Assembly (NCBI GenBank): GCA_038501625.1
Contig: JAZAYU010000005.1
Span: forward strand, 8,308,001 to 8,372,000
Reading direction: 5' to 3'
From: Corbicula japonica
Lineage: Eukaryota > Mollusca > Bivalvia > Venerida > Cyrenidae
DNA: 64,000 nucleotides
Position numbers and translations under genes: made by a program. The notes under the pieces were generated by a model, which was not told the DNA's origin, did no database searches, and saw only the letters and a program-made list of their open reading frames with translations. Below, piece after piece: positions 41,794 to 53,232 of this stretch (within the stretch, counting starts at the first letter, position 1; each line of letters opens with the position of its first letter).

Positions 41794-43259
41794 TGAGAAC
41801 AGATAGTTTTAGTCCCAATGAAATATCAGCATTGAAAAATTTTTGCAAGTGCTCCTTGTTCTATTTAACAATATATGGGTAGCTGTTTGCCCGTTATATC
41901 TTAAAATAAAAAACAAATGTGTAACTCTTAAGAAATGAAGTGAGATCTATCTTGCAATGTTAGATTTTAGAAAGTGGGCTTTCAGCACTGCATTGCATGT
42001 GAGATTACCCCAATTTAGAATATCCAGCAATTAATCGGAATTTTTTACACCAAAAATGGAATTAATTGGGTCCGATGTCACCCATCTATCATCGTCAAGG
42101 ATTGCTTCATTATCTGCAGCAATAATTGCAGAAATAATAATCAGCAATTAAGTCAATTATCAACATAATTATCATTAATTATTGCTATTTGCTCATATGA
42201 AATTGCACGGTTAAGGCAATTAAATTGCCAGCATAGAAAACATGATCAATAAAATATATCAAAAAATCATAGTGATCTAATTCTGCTGGACAATTAACAA
42301 GATAAAACTTAAAAAGAGAGGCACTCCTTTTATCATTATATAAAAAGAAATTTCACAACAAATTATAACTTAATCACATGATTTCAAAAAGAGAGGTCTC
42401 GTTTTACGATCCATATTGAACTTTATTTCACTTTGTAAGCTCGTTTACAGTAACAGTCTTGCGATATAAAGAATCTGATTAGTGAAAATGATTTCTTATA
42501 CTTAAATTTGAATTCCACGATAATTATATATTTTTGTCATTTGTTGCTGTTTTAATGACTGTATCATTTCATTTTTTTGAAAAAAAAATTACACCCCACC
42601 TTTCACTTTTGGATGATAAAGATATGTTACCATAATGCAATCAGATGCACAGATCTGATCTTTGTGTCGTGAGCCTATAGAAAAAGGGGAGCATGACCCT
42701 ATACCGTGGGCGCACATCCATGAAAGCAGGTCTGTTGTGACTTATCGTAGCTGTAATACAATACACTTGTCAGCGGGGCTGTTTGTCTCGTGAATTATGA
42801 TACTATTGAAAACATTTATCAGTTCTATCATGATACAGTTGTATTCAATGAAATTGAATAATTTCACTATCTAATGATTTTATATTCGAAAAAAAGTAAT
42901 ACTTGAACAGTAACACTATTTTTTTTTGTCCTTTAAGTATCCCATATTTTCTTATTATGCACTTTTAACATTGATTTTCTTTTACATTATTTGCTGTTGA
43001 GCATTTACCGCAGAATGTATTTGCCCGCATTTCATTCCCAAGATTTATAGAAATAAAATCTAAATCGGACTGTGGATCATCTTTCAGTATTTCTTTTGCG
43101 TTTGCAGAAATTTTATAATTGTTCTCATTTAGAATCTGTAAATACTCTTAGATCGTATTTTATTTCAGACTTTGTTTTGCTATTTTTAATGTCAGTCTAA
43201 CTGCACTCACATCAGCTGCACATGACCAAAGTCACACTCGTTTCTGTTATTTCTGTTCT

Positions 43260-43313
43260 CCGCTGTAACTTATATTAATAATGATAATAGGCCCATCATT
43301 ATTATCACAGCGG
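43260..43313. repeat. Bipartite hairpin
   Basis: Outer arms CCGCTGT / ACAGCGG and inner arms AATAATGAT / ATCATTATT with a small loop. Confidence 0.8.
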
Positions 43314-43742
43314 TATTTTCAAATTATTGTACATCATTTATGTCATTTTGCTTTTAAAATTGTTTATTGTTGCTGCAATGTTTTTGGAGTAATTTCTCAT
43401 AGTTAAAACATCAACTAACAGGATACTGATATTTAGATATTTTATTTAATTAGACAAATGATTTAAATAGAATAATTTATCTTCATTTTCGTAATGTCAA
43501 GGGGGATAATTTGTCTAACAACTCTTCCGGTGATTAAAAACAAGTCTGGGAATTGTGATGAGCCACAAAAATTAGTGAGACAGTGTTTGGGTTATTTGTG
43601 CATCAAAATGAAAGGATGAAACATAGAGATAATACCACCAACCATAATTGTTGTTACAATTTAAAGGTTATGAATGTTCAGATGTTGAGCTGTTCTGTGT
43701 TTTTTTTAAAGCACATGGTATTTTTATACCCTATCTATACTC

Positions 43743-43792
43743 TGCTCCCCTCCTCCCCCAACCCTGCCCCTGCCCAACCACCACCCCCGTCC
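43743..43792 (+). repeat. C-rich low-complexity tract
   Basis: CCCCTCCTCCCCCAACCC and TGCCCCTGCCCAACCACCAC follow each other. Similar C-rich sequence sits at 44535-44561. Confidence 0.8.
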
Positions 43793-43828
43793 ATTCTTTA
43801 TGTTTGAACTTCCAACAAGACTGTGCAA

Positions 43829-43976
43829 GGCTAAAGGTTATAAAACTGAGTTTGAAAACCATTCTCAAATCTCAACCATCTGATTGGCTAAAAGGCCACT
43901 GGTCACCATTTCAGCCAATCAGATGCTTGAGATTTGAGACTGGTTTCCATACTCAATTTTATAACCTTGGGCACTG
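43829..43976. mobile_element. FB foldback element, copy 8, diverged left arm
   Basis: The left arm has many changes (AACCATTCTCAAATCTCAAC, TTGGCTAAAAGGCCACTGG). The right arm is close to consensus, ending AACCTTGGGCACTG. Unequal decay of the two arms is notable. Confidence 0.9.
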
Positions 43977-44071
43977 TGAATCTCCTTTCATGACTGCCAT
44001 TATCTGTTAAGTTAGAAGAGCGATGCCATACAGTGATAGGGTAGAATAGGGTCGTCAATGGGAGCTTCTTT

Positions 44072-44245
44072 TTATGCCCCCAGAGTGGGAGGCATAATAT
44101 TATAGAGTAGCAATTGTCTGGCGGGTCTGTAGACCTTCCAAATCTTGTAGCATCAACTCCTCTCACATGGCAGATTTCTTTCAAACTTGCATCGTTGATA
44201 ATGCAGAATGTGACGCTCAGAAAACCACTCTCACTGCACGAAAAG
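44072..44245 (+). mobile_element. G-family element, copy 2, truncated
   Basis: TTTTTATGCCCCCAGAGTGG, GAGGCATAATATTATAGAG, CCAAATCTTGTAGCATCAAC and TTTCTTTCAAACTTGCA. Same start as 55258. Confidence 0.8.
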
Positions 44246-44821
44246 AGAGCATGTGCTTATGATACAATTATGTCATAAAGACAACAAAAACAACAGAAAT
44301 GAGAACCCAAGTAGTTGCCGCCTTGGAACAGTCAATGGAAGAACCCTTTGCCACTGAGGGTTTAAACCAGGGTCTAGCATGCATCTACATGCTCACATAG
44401 GTACAGACAAGCTAAAGTTATCTCAAGTTCACATAAAAAAGGAAAACTATACAACACTCTTTTTAACTGGCAGACAAGATTTGGAGACAAGAATTTCTAA
44501 TGAACATTTTATTTTTATTAAACATGGTTATAACCCCGGCCCACCCCAACCCCACCCCGCAAATGAAAATCTGAAGGGGGTTTATATAAGTTTGTGGTGC
44601 TAATATCTTGAAATATGAATGATGTGGGGTTTCTTTGTGGTGCATACAGTTTTAGAGGGCATGCAATTAAATTGGTACACATCATATTAAGCTTGCAATA
44701 AAAATTGATACACATTATAAGCTTGCAATAAAAATTGGTACACTTTATAAGGTACATTAAATGTTTTTTTTGTGTGGCTCAACCCATGGTTTGTGGATCG
44801 ATCTTGTGCAAATATATTCTG
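44246..44821. other. Mostly unassigned; short tandem repeat
   Basis: AAGCTTGCAATAAAAATTG-(A/G)TACAC(A/T)T(T/A)ATAAG is present two or three times in a row at ~44690-44755. Nothing else is recognised. Confidence 0.5.
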
Positions 44822-45012
44822 TACTGTAGCAAAATCCCTCTACTTAGACCACCTTTGGGACTGGTAAATAGTTGTCTTAAAAATGGGGTTGGTCTTTTTT
44901 TGGGGGGTGAAAAATAGTGCAAAACTATATAAAAAGGACATAGCATTAGTGGTCTTATAATTTAGGTGGTCTTAGTTTTGGGGTGGTGTTAATGAGAGGT
45001 TTCAGTGAAGTA
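44822..45012. mobile_element. I-family MITE, copy 3
   Basis: TACTGTAGCAAAATCCCTCT, GACCACCTTTGGGACTGG, ATAGTGCAAAACTATA, TTAGGTGGTCTTAGTTTTGG and GAGAGGTTTCAGTGA. Confidence 0.8.
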
Positions 45013-45417
45013 AATGTTTAAATGGTTCTACAGAATGCTAAAACATAAAACATTTTGAATATAATCTAATAATAAAGTTCAGTTTTCAATTTTTAGCAAG
45101 CAATGTTGTAATCAATCCTGTTTTCTGATAAGACTTGAGATAAGTTTAATTAACTCTGAGACTTTATCATTTGGCACATTTATGGACCAGAAAAAACTCT
45201 GGGTTTTTAATTAAGAACTTCCTGTATTTTAACAACCTGATACTCATTAATTATACTAATTGGTGACCTTTATCTTAATCCTTTAATTAGTACTGAAGTC
45301 TGGTATATACTTGAATGGTTTCTTTCTGATTTTGTGTGTTATTTTTTTTCGGTGTGTGATAATTTCACATTCCAGTAGTTAACCAGTTTCAGTAGAAGCT
45401 AGCAGAGTACTGTGGTA
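45013..45417. other. No recognisable feature
   Basis: AT-rich, nothing recognised. Confidence 0.45.
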
Positions 45418-45616
45418 TCGTATAATTTTACGGGGACAAATTTTTGCATTTTTTTGCAAAATATCTATTTGCGAGGGCATATATTGGCACAATTTTATTT
45501 CTATTAAAACCTAATATTACACGAGTTTAATTTGGCTGTGGTTAAAATTTGTGTGTTTACCGTAGTGCAAAAGACGCGAAATTTAAACCCACACGAAATA
45601 AAATGATACCACAGTA
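45418..45616. mobile_element. H-family MITE, copy 4
   Basis: TACTGTGGTATCGTATAATT and the inverted right end ATAAAATGATACCACAGTA. The inside is diverged but keeps GCGAGGGCATATATT and ACGCGAAATTTAAACC. Confidence 0.85.
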
Positions 45617-45726
45617 GCAGTCTTATAGAGCAGCTTGTTGGTAGAAGGTCATAATCTAAAAGAGAAGAAACTAGCAAACTAAAATGTCTACTGCTGCATG
45701 GTAATAGTGAAAGCTATCCAACTTTC

Positions 45727-45929
45727 ACAGATGTGCAGGCTGATCTGGTCTTAAGGTTATAAAGCTGAGATTGGAAACCAGTCTCAAATCTCAAGCATCT
45801 GATTGGCTGAAATGGCGACTGGTCGCCATTTCAGCCAATCAGATGCTTGAGATTTGAGACTGGTTTCCATGCTCAGTTTTATAACCTTGGGCACTGGATC
45901 TACACTTGTCACATATGGAGTAAAGGGTA
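45727..45929 (-). mobile_element. DH half element interrupted by FB
   Basis: CAGATGTGCAGGCTGATCTGG runs to 45748 and GATCTACACTTGTCACATA resumes at ~45896, ending GGAGTAAAGGGTA. The FB element sits between. Confidence 0.88.
45749..45898. mobile_element. FB foldback element, copy 9, nested in DH
   Basis: Near-consensus arms and centre; left junction CTGGTCTTAAGGTTATAAAG, right junction AACCTTGGGCACTGGATC. Confidence 0.94.
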
Positions 45930-45944
45930 TAAGGCTGTATGAAT

Positions 45945-46074
45945 ACAAGAATAATTATTGTGCTCTATTTAAACTCTAACTTCCAAACGTTTCAGCCATT
46001 AGCCTTCTTCAGTTGATAATAACAATAAATAAAATAATTAATAAAATAAATTAGCAACATCAACTGAAGGAGGT
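45945..46074. repeat. Unclassified, with hammerhead-like words on the minus strand
   Basis: The minus strand carries CTGAAGA, AGGCTAATGGCT, GAAAC in order (46008-45986), reminiscent of a hammerhead core as found in Penelope-like elements. An inverted repeat TTCAGTTGAT / ATCAACTGAA lies at 46005-46067. Stem III and the cleavage site are not convincing. Confidence 0.3.
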
Positions 46075-46261
46075 GGGTAAACAGTTTAGATCCAGTTCTA
46101 CTAAATCAGGATCTACATTGTTCACTTTAAGGTTCATGGGTCATTTCTGATCAAGATGCAACCAATGTAGATCCAAGCTAGACAGTACAAATGTGCTGAC
46201 TGCTCTGGATCTACACTGGTCACAAATGCATTAAAAGGCATAAATATGGAGTAAAGGGATA
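46075..46261 (-). mobile_element. DH element, diverged, 5'-truncated
   Basis: AACAGTTTAGATCCAG, ATCAGGATCTACATTG, GGGTCATTTCTGATCAAG, CTCTGGATCTACACTGG and GGAGTAAAGGGATA. Confidence 0.85.
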
Positions 46262-46700
46262 GGTTTGTTGATTTCATTAGCTCTGATTTTAAGAATATCG
46301 ACAGACATAAAATGATATTCATTAAATCAGGCACTAATCTCTGTCAAAATTCAATTAATCTATGATGAAGTAGTTGTTTCAATGGCTAGAATAAATATTT
46401 AGAAAAATTTCCATTAGCCTCTCAGATCTAAACTGATTATTAATTAGTCATTTATCAGAATTAATGTCGCCCCCTACTATCACTGTTCTGTGTATACATG
46501 AAATTAATTAGTAAATTTTATATATGAAATTGAATTAAGAGGTTTGTTATTGCCTTAATATTCCTTAAGGCATATATAAAAGTAATTAAAATTATAAAGC
46601 TAAGTAATTTATATTGCAAATTTAGGGTAACCAAATTGTTTATAAAATAAAATGGATTTAAATGGCTGCATCATGTAAGTTTAATTATATTTTCTGCATT
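46262..46700. other. No recognisable feature
   Basis: AT-rich, nothing recognised. Confidence 0.45.
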
Positions 46701-46904
46701 TACATTGAAACCCCTTTATTATGACCACCTCTAGGAGGGGACAAACATGGTCTTGATAGTGTGTGTGTGTGTGGGGGAGGGGGGGGGTGCACTTAATTTT
46801 GGGGTAGAAATAAGTGAAAAACATTTTAAAGTTATATTAAAGTGGTGTTAATTGGGTTTTATTATTAGGGTGGTCTTAATTTGGGGGTGGATTTTATGGC
46901 ACTA
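46701..46904. mobile_element. I-family MITE, copy 4, with (GT)n-G tract
   Basis: TACATTGAAACCCCTTTATT, ATGACCACCTCTAGGAG, TTGGGGTAGAAATAAGTG, GGGTGGTCTTAATTTGGGG. A (GT)7 run followed by G-rich sequence (46757-46788) has expanded where other copies have GGGTGGTCTTAGT. Confidence 0.75.
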
Positions 46905-47017
46905 AAGATTGTAAATACCAAGTTTTTTCAATGAATTTTAACTATTTCTGCTGTAGTGAACATCTGCAAAAATGGGTATCTAGTAAATTTTACTGGGTTG
47001 CATCAATGTCTGTTGAG

Positions 47018-47236
47018 TACCTGTAATAACGTAATTACTATTGAAACATTATATTTTGCATAGCTTTAAATTTTGCATATTTCGTGATAGGGAACATGCG
47101 CAAATTCAAAACAAAGTGAATGTAATTATAATCTTATGATGAAAATACAACAGCGCAACATTATCCCTGTGCACAAATGTCATTTGCAGTGTATGTGTAA
47201 AAATGTGTGCCTGCAAAATTAAATGATTCTACAGTA
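47018..47236. mobile_element. H-family MITE, copy 5, decayed
   Basis: The right end AAATTAAATGATTCTACAGT is clear. The left end TACCTGTAATAACGTAATTA is poor. The inside has GGGAACATGCGCAAATTC. Confidence 0.5.
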
Positions 47237-48220
47237 TTTCAAAGGGACAAGTCAGCAATTTAGGGACTCTTAGTTGCCCTAGTAGGATTTTTACTCTGCA
47301 CCCATGTAACAAAACATTATTGTAATGTTCATGGCATGGGTCAGCGATGCGTCGAACAGAAATGGTGAACGTAAACAAGTAACGAATGTTGATCGTGTTG
47401 TGAGAGCTGTTGGAACACCAGCTGGTCAGTTTCAGCAAGGCGGCTGAACTGATGGCACAAACTGTTTAAGCGTCACCTTCTTGCAAAAACAGTAACAGTA
47501 TATCACTTTTTATTTCAATGTACCGGTACTTATACTGCTATTGCACTAAGGTGACAGGATGTAGAACTATGCAGACACCCAAATTTGTTTAATTTAACAT
47601 GAAAATGTTTGCTTATTTAATACATTTTCTTTTTTCAACCAGATCCTTGATTCAATGCATAGATATGCTTTTGTTTCAACATGCAGATATAATTTACAAA
47701 AATTCCCTCTTATTAGCTGGTTGTTAGATTAAAGTTTGATAGGAACAAAAACTTCATGTGATTTATTAGCATTCATTAAGCCTTTTTGGTGATTTGGCTG
47801 AATTCCATGAATTTATAAGTGCTCTGACATTAAATAAAGACTTTGGACAGTTTCTTCACAATGAGAACACTAGGGTAACTGGGTGAAATATTTTCCGAAA
47901 TGACCAATGAAAATTGAAAAAATATAATTAAAATGTAAATTATTGTTACGCAAAAATGCACCAATAAAATTGGTCTAAAAAAGATTTAAGCCACTTAATT
48001 TTAATTGTATACTGAGACTTACTGACATATCAATTACCTATAAATTTTTTAATTGATTAAAATATGTTTTGCACTGGTGTCTTGGTGATGTAATTTTGTC
48101 AAAAGTCATTTAAGTCTGTCCAGCTTTATCACTTATATCTTGTAATGCCTTAATTTAAACTTATATTTTTGCAGTGAATGTGAAACAAGTTCTTCAAACT
48201 TATAAACCGGTTGCCCTGCC
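47237..48220. other. No recognisable feature
   Basis: About 1 kb of AT-rich DNA. The 47380-47470 patch is GC-richer but unassigned. Confidence 0.45.
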
Positions 48221-48221
48221 T

Positions 48222-48258
48222 GGGTTGAAACCAGGCCTAAAAGTTATAAAACTGAGAT
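48222..48258. mobile_element. FB fragment
   Basis: CCAGGCCTAAAAGTTATAAA-ACTGAGATGG matches the outer part of an FB arm and abuts a DH copy. Confidence 0.6.
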
Positions 48259-48420
48259 GGACAGTGTAGATCCGGATCAGCCAGCACATCTATACTCTCT
48301 GATCAGGATCTACACTTTTTGCTTTTAATTCATCAGGTTATTTCTGACCAAGATGCGATTGGTGTAGAACTAGATCAGATGGCACTGATGTTCCCGCTGT
48401 TCATGATTTTCACATATGAC
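48255..48420. mobile_element. DH element, partial
   Basis: ACAGTGTAGATCCGGATCAG, CTGATCAGGATCTACAC, GGTTATTTCTGACCAAGATG and a decayed second unit. Confidence 0.8.
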
Positions 48421-48613
48421 AAAACCAGTCTAGTAAAGAGTAAGGCAATAGAAACTTATTTCCTAGATTCTCATCTAAATTTTGGGAAAAAAAGGGACGG
48501 GTGGGTGGGTTTCATTTTTTATTTTTTATTTATCATTCTCACAGTTTCTGACGACGCTTGTGTAGTGCAAAGATAAATGAGCGTCTAGCCGACTATGAAT
48601 TGCCGATTCGCAC

Positions 48614-50153
48614 TTAGGCCATCCTTAAAAAAATTGTTTGTGAGTGAAACGCTGTAATTAAGTAATTTGACATTTTGTTTATAAGTGTTGTTGATGTATT
48701 GTCACATTTAAAGTATCTAACATGGTTGCTGTAAATGGGCAACGCCATTTTGAATTCAATGATTCATTGAAAAAAAAAACACGAAAAAATCTTAGTAGAA
48801 TGTGCTCGTGTAAAAGACGTACCACGTTACGGCCATGTCCACATTATGGGCGTGAAACTTAAATTATCTATGTCTGGATACTGCCTACTCTTTCGAGTGT
48901 TACTGGCAGGATTAATCAAAGTTAAGAGCCATTTTTAACGGAAGCGGCGACCATTTTGTCATCGCATTTTTAAGCCTACAACACAATAGATGGGCGAACT
49001 ATTCCAGACATTTATAGCCGTTAAGACAGCATTGTGGTTATAAAGTATTTTAAGATGCAAGTTTCAAACAGATATGTTCATATTTATTAATAATAATAAT
49101 AATAAAACCCACGTCTTTATAATTATATTAATGAAAATGAATGCCGTATAATTGGAGAACAGCATTAAAAAGCGGACATTTTACTGTTGATTTACGACTT
49201 TGGTGACGGAATATTTGCACAATGGGTGAAATTTTTCAGGCGTATGTCTGAAATTCAGTTTTTTGTTTGTCTAAAAATGGTTGATTTTCTTTATTTTTCC
49301 TTTATAAATTTTCAGGATTTCAGAATTCCAAACTTGCACCCTTGCATTTGCAAATTTGCATTTTACGCGGTCAACCTAGACCCGAAAAAAGATAGTCAAA
49401 AAATCTGTGTTTCTTCCTATAAAAACGGCCATTTGCAGATATTTCGATTCATTTAACACCCATGTTGTATGTTATGTACCCGAGTGAAAAATGCTTTGTT
49501 CTGTTCTGTACTCAAAAGCGATGAACAAGCCACGGGGCAAACAAACTGTAACTTGTCATCACTTCTGATTAGCTAATTCGATCAGGCATTAAATAATCTG
49601 TTACAAATTACCCGGCATCATATCCTGTATCGTAACGGCACTGTTTGTACTTAAAATAATCCACATTTAAATTTTATTTCACATAATCAAAAACAATCAA
49701 AAGCAATTTCACAAACTTGTTTTAAACTCCGCCTTAGTTCATATTGCTATGATTGACAAGCAGTATAAGGGAAAACACGATAGTCTTCCTGTCAGTCAAA
49801 CTGAACTTCAAAGAAATTGTTGGCTCATAACCAGACTGTGTTGTTTTATGGGCTCTGATATGAAATTGTTTGATCTACAAGAAAGTGTTGACATTTTTAG
49901 CTGGGTGAATATGGTTGATGATGCAATAATTCTGAACTATGATACTGGAGATAAAATTGGGATGTAATTATAAATTATGGAATAAGTCCGCGTTGGTTAG
50001 TGTTTAGTAAAATGCCTATTTTTTTAATGGAAAGAAAGATAGACCAAAAAAATTTTTTTTCTCAAGATGGCCAAAAAATTGTTTGGCTCGGGGGTTATTT
50101 CACTGGGTCGGTCGCACAACCGCAAACAAACAATTTTTTAAGGATGGCCTTAA
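48614..50153. mobile_element. Candidate 1.5-kb TIR element
   Basis: TTAGGCCATCCTTAAAAAAA-TTGTTTG and the inverted CAAACAATTTTTTAAGGATG-GCCTTAA are near-perfect ~27-bp TIRs facing each other. The enclosed DNA includes CACGTTACGGCC, GGAAGCGGCGACCATTTTGT and an (AAT)n run at 49087. No frame over 90 codons. Recognition rests only on the TIRs. Confidence 0.6.
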
Positions 50154-51114
50154 ATATTTCATACTGCGTTTTCGCACTCTGCGGATTCATACTCATAATG
50201 TAAATTTTGATGTACGCATGTTTGTTGTTTTGTTTTTTTTTCAAAATAAAAAATGTTAAGGTGAAGTGATTTTTGAGGGGCGGGCAGTGATGACAATCTA
50301 GAAATTAATTTTCTATTTCCTAAAGAATTAAATTAACACTGTTTCAAAGTATTGAAAGAATAGAGGAACTTTTCAAGGGCGATTGCACCTAATGTTATCA
50401 AAATCTAATAAGCAACCTTTAATTAAATTAATAAAACCATCTATAATACCATCTATAAAATCAAATAGATTTAAAATGAAACTACGTACAAAATGAAACT
50501 TAGTAAGTTTAGGTGTTGTAAAGGCATTTGCAAAAAAGGTCTGAGGCAGATGGTCTTTTTGAAGTCTTATGTTTAATTTTAAATTAGTATGTTTACCGTT
50601 TGAATGTTTGATCTTCCTTGTGATGAAAATTGGGCAAATCAAAAGTACTTGATTGCATCTTGATTTTATCTCAAATTGCACAAAAAAATCTAGCATTTCC
50701 ATAAAACACTAAATTTCTAATATGCCATAAGTTACGAAATAGAAGAAATAATTAAAGGCAAACCTTCAGAATATATTAATGAGAGGTCTATGTGGTTTGT
50801 GAGACAAAGGCAGTCAAAAAATGCAGTGGAGTGCTTCAAATGTAAATTATTGATTGACAGTGTTGAACACAATTTTCTAAATAAAAGTTATTATTATAAT
50901 TTGATACTGATGATTTTTTGTGTCACCCTTTCCAAGGAAAAGCAATACATATGAATTGCTCTGTCTGTCCGTCCATCATGAAAACTGAATGTTGGCTATA
51001 ACATTGTCATTTCTTAATATTTTTTCTTTCAAATTATATTGCTTATGACATGATGAGGCCAACACAAGTGTTCAACTGAACAGCCATCTAGTTGGAATAT
51101 AATTCTTCCATCTT
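50154..51114. other. No recognisable feature; longest ATG-initiated non-repeat frame
   Basis: A 109-codon frame on the minus strand, 50702-50373, starts at a true ATG and has no homology I recognise. Composition is AT-rich and no splice or promoter context is evident. CTGTCTGTCCGTCCATCATG near 50962 hints at a decayed CGTCC-type element. Confidence 0.4.
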
Positions 51115-51255
51115 TATCCCTTTTCTCCATATATATGCCTTTTTACACATACATTCGTGCTGTCTTATCTGGACGTCATGGATGTACCAGCTGATCCGGA
51201 TCTACACTGTTAGCACATGTGATAAAATGTATAGAATTATAGACTAAGGGTTAAA
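51115..51255. mobile_element. DH element, internally deleted
   Basis: ATCCCTTTTCTCCATATATA, a shortened centre, CAGCTGATCCGGATCTACAC and TAAGGGTTAA. A similar terminus (TGATAAAATGTATA) is seen at 60740. Confidence 0.85.
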
Positions 51256-51269
51256 GAAAAAAAAAACAA

Positions 51270-51494
51270 TTAACCCATTCCTCCATATATACGCATTTTT
51301 ACACATGTGCGACCAGTGTAGATCCGTGCCATCTGATCAGGATCTGCACTGATCGCATTTTGGTCAGAAATAACCTAACAAATCAAAATGCGAACGGTGC
51401 AGATCCCGATCAGACGGCACAGATGTGCCAGCTGATCTTGATCTACACTGTTTGCCAACACAATAAAGGTTTGTCTATCAGGAGCAAATGATTA
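51270..51494 (+). mobile_element. DH element, near full length
   Basis: TTAACCCATTCCTCCATATA, left hairpin missing the AGATCAGCCGGCACATC segment, intact right hairpin (GAACGGTGCAGATCC..GATCTACACTGTTTG), decayed right end. Confidence 0.9.
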
Positions 51495-51851
51495 TTTCAG
51501 CTCTGGATTTGGTAATGTCTTTGTCCTTGTCACTGGTCCTTGATGTTTGTAAAATGATTTCCTTGTCTGTTCTATACAAATATTTAAGAGGTTACATTTG
51601 AATGATCAAGTTTTACCGAACAAGAACAATGAGTTACCAGAAAGGTTAAGGGAGGGTGTCTAAAATTTCAAAATCCCAATGGTACATTTTGGCAAAACTT
51701 GTCTTTTCCTCCTTGACTTCCGGCTACCACTTCCTGCGTTTTTCATCCGTCCCCCAGCGCCAAGATCAGTTGCTCAAACAGACAAGTCTGTTAGGGATGT
51801 TGTTAATGCTATTAAATCTGTCAGTCAGGATCATACAGTATTACTTGCAAA
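51495..51851. other. No recognisable feature
   Basis: Two overlapping 84-85-codon plus-strand frames at 51656-51936 run into the next DH copy, one of them from GTG or ATG, without domains. Confidence 0.4.
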
Positions 51852-52029
51852 CTATCCCTTTCCACCACAAATACGCATTTTTACGCATGTGCCACCAGGA
51901 TCTGCACTAGTGGCACTTTGGTCAGAAATAACCTAACAAATAAAAAAACCAAACAGTGCAGATCCTGATCAGATGGCACGGATGTTTTTACCCATGCAAT
52001 AATGGAGTGTCGGTGGATGAAAGGGCTAC
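51852..52029 (+). mobile_element. DH element, internally deleted
   Basis: TATCCCTTTCCACCACAAAT, ACGCATGTGCCACCAGGATC, GGTCAGAAATAACCTAAC, CAGTGCAGATCCTGATCAGA, ATGAAAGGGCTA. Parts of both hairpins are missing. Confidence 0.88.
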
Positions 52030-52126
52030 GATAGATTACTTTAAAACTTAACACATATATATCAGACACAAGAAAATTTCATAAATCATACAGACAATTT
52101 AAAAACAATAACATAATGAAATATAC

Positions 52127-53224
52127 TAGGGATGGCAACGAGTAGTAAAATTGGTACTCGAGTAATCGGACGATCTACCGATCGAGTACTCGAGTACTCG
52201 AACGATTTCAGATTTTAATAGAGATAATTCCGTACGTGCAATATCAGCTTCAACCTACTCAGTATTATACCATATACCACATATTAATAAAGATACTTAA
52301 ACAACAAAAGAGTGTTATATCTTTTATTTGTGTTTTGTTATTTTATTATTTTATATTTTTAAAATAAATCAACAACATTTATCAAAGTTACAACACAGTC
52401 ATGCGAACATGTGCATATACGGTGGTCAGAATAATATTATGTCATGAAATAATCAAATAAAATAAATTAATCAAACTAAACTAAAACCATGGGTCTGTGA
52501 TGCTTTTTGGGCGTGGTCTCTTGTGTTTCAACTTAAGATGGCCGTAGACCAACTCGGAACTACATTTGACTGTTATTCCGTCTGCTGCCCGTTTGAAGTA
52601 GCACGCAGACGACATTGCGACAGGCATGTTGCTGATGTAATACAGGTATTTATTTCGGTGTTTAATTAAAGAATGTCATACGAAACATTACCATCGTTTT
52701 TCTTTATCTTTTTATTTTCATTAATATTCATAGATTAGTTCGCGTCATTACCAATAAACAAATTAGAAATTATCATCACATGCAAGTGAACCAATCAATG
52801 ACTATATTGGGCGGTCCTGATTTTCTGTATGGAGCGCCAATTATCTAATTGTCAAACAATACATTTGTGCGAAATGGGTACCACAAGTAATTGGTAAACA
52901 ATAGATCTGTATTACTGCTATAAAAACATTGCTAACTGACATTATTGACAAGTGCCAGTTGGGACCCTTATTTGGCAGTTTGTTATTTCACAACAATGAC
53001 ACTTCAACTTCAAAGCGTAAAATATGTCACCTGCGGCGATTAAGTGTATCGCGCCTAGTGTCTGATTGCCACCGTGTCGTATATCGAAACGAATTATAAA
53101 CAAAACAAACGGATTTCTTTTTTTATATCAAATATTTTATTTTTTTCCAATTACTCGAGTAGTAGATTTATTACTCGATACTCGGACGTTCGATCGAGTA
53201 CTCGAGTAGTCGATGCCATCCCTA
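52127..53224. mobile_element. hAT-like non-autonomous element (X), 1.1 kb, with 8-bp TSD
   Basis: AAATATAC occurs immediately outside both ends (52119-52126 and 53225-53232). TIRs begin TAGGGATGGCAACGAGTA and, inverted, TAGGGATGGCATCGACTA. They extend into CTCGAGTA/TACTCGAG-rich subterminal repeats at both ends. 8-bp TSD and TAGGGATGGCA ends fit hAT. The ~1.1-kb interior has no transposase frame. Confidence 0.92.
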
Positions 53225-53232
53225 AAATATAC

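Larger units (their letters stand above)
41794..43828. other. Featureless 2-kb AT-rich stretch
   Basis: Rich in AATTA/TAATT words (for example 42120-42190). Apart from one hairpin at 43260 and a C-rich tract at 43743, I see no repeat or gene. One of the longest repeat-poor stretches of the window. Confidence 0.5.

Noticed and set aside
42000..43600. AT-rich stretch as an origin or matrix-attachment region
   Set aside because: AT-richness alone is typical of the whole window and gives no specific support.
50373..50702. 109-codon minus-strand frame starting with a real ATG
   Set aside because: No recognisable domain, strong AT bias, no neighbouring exon-like frame. Kept only as a note in the stretch entry.
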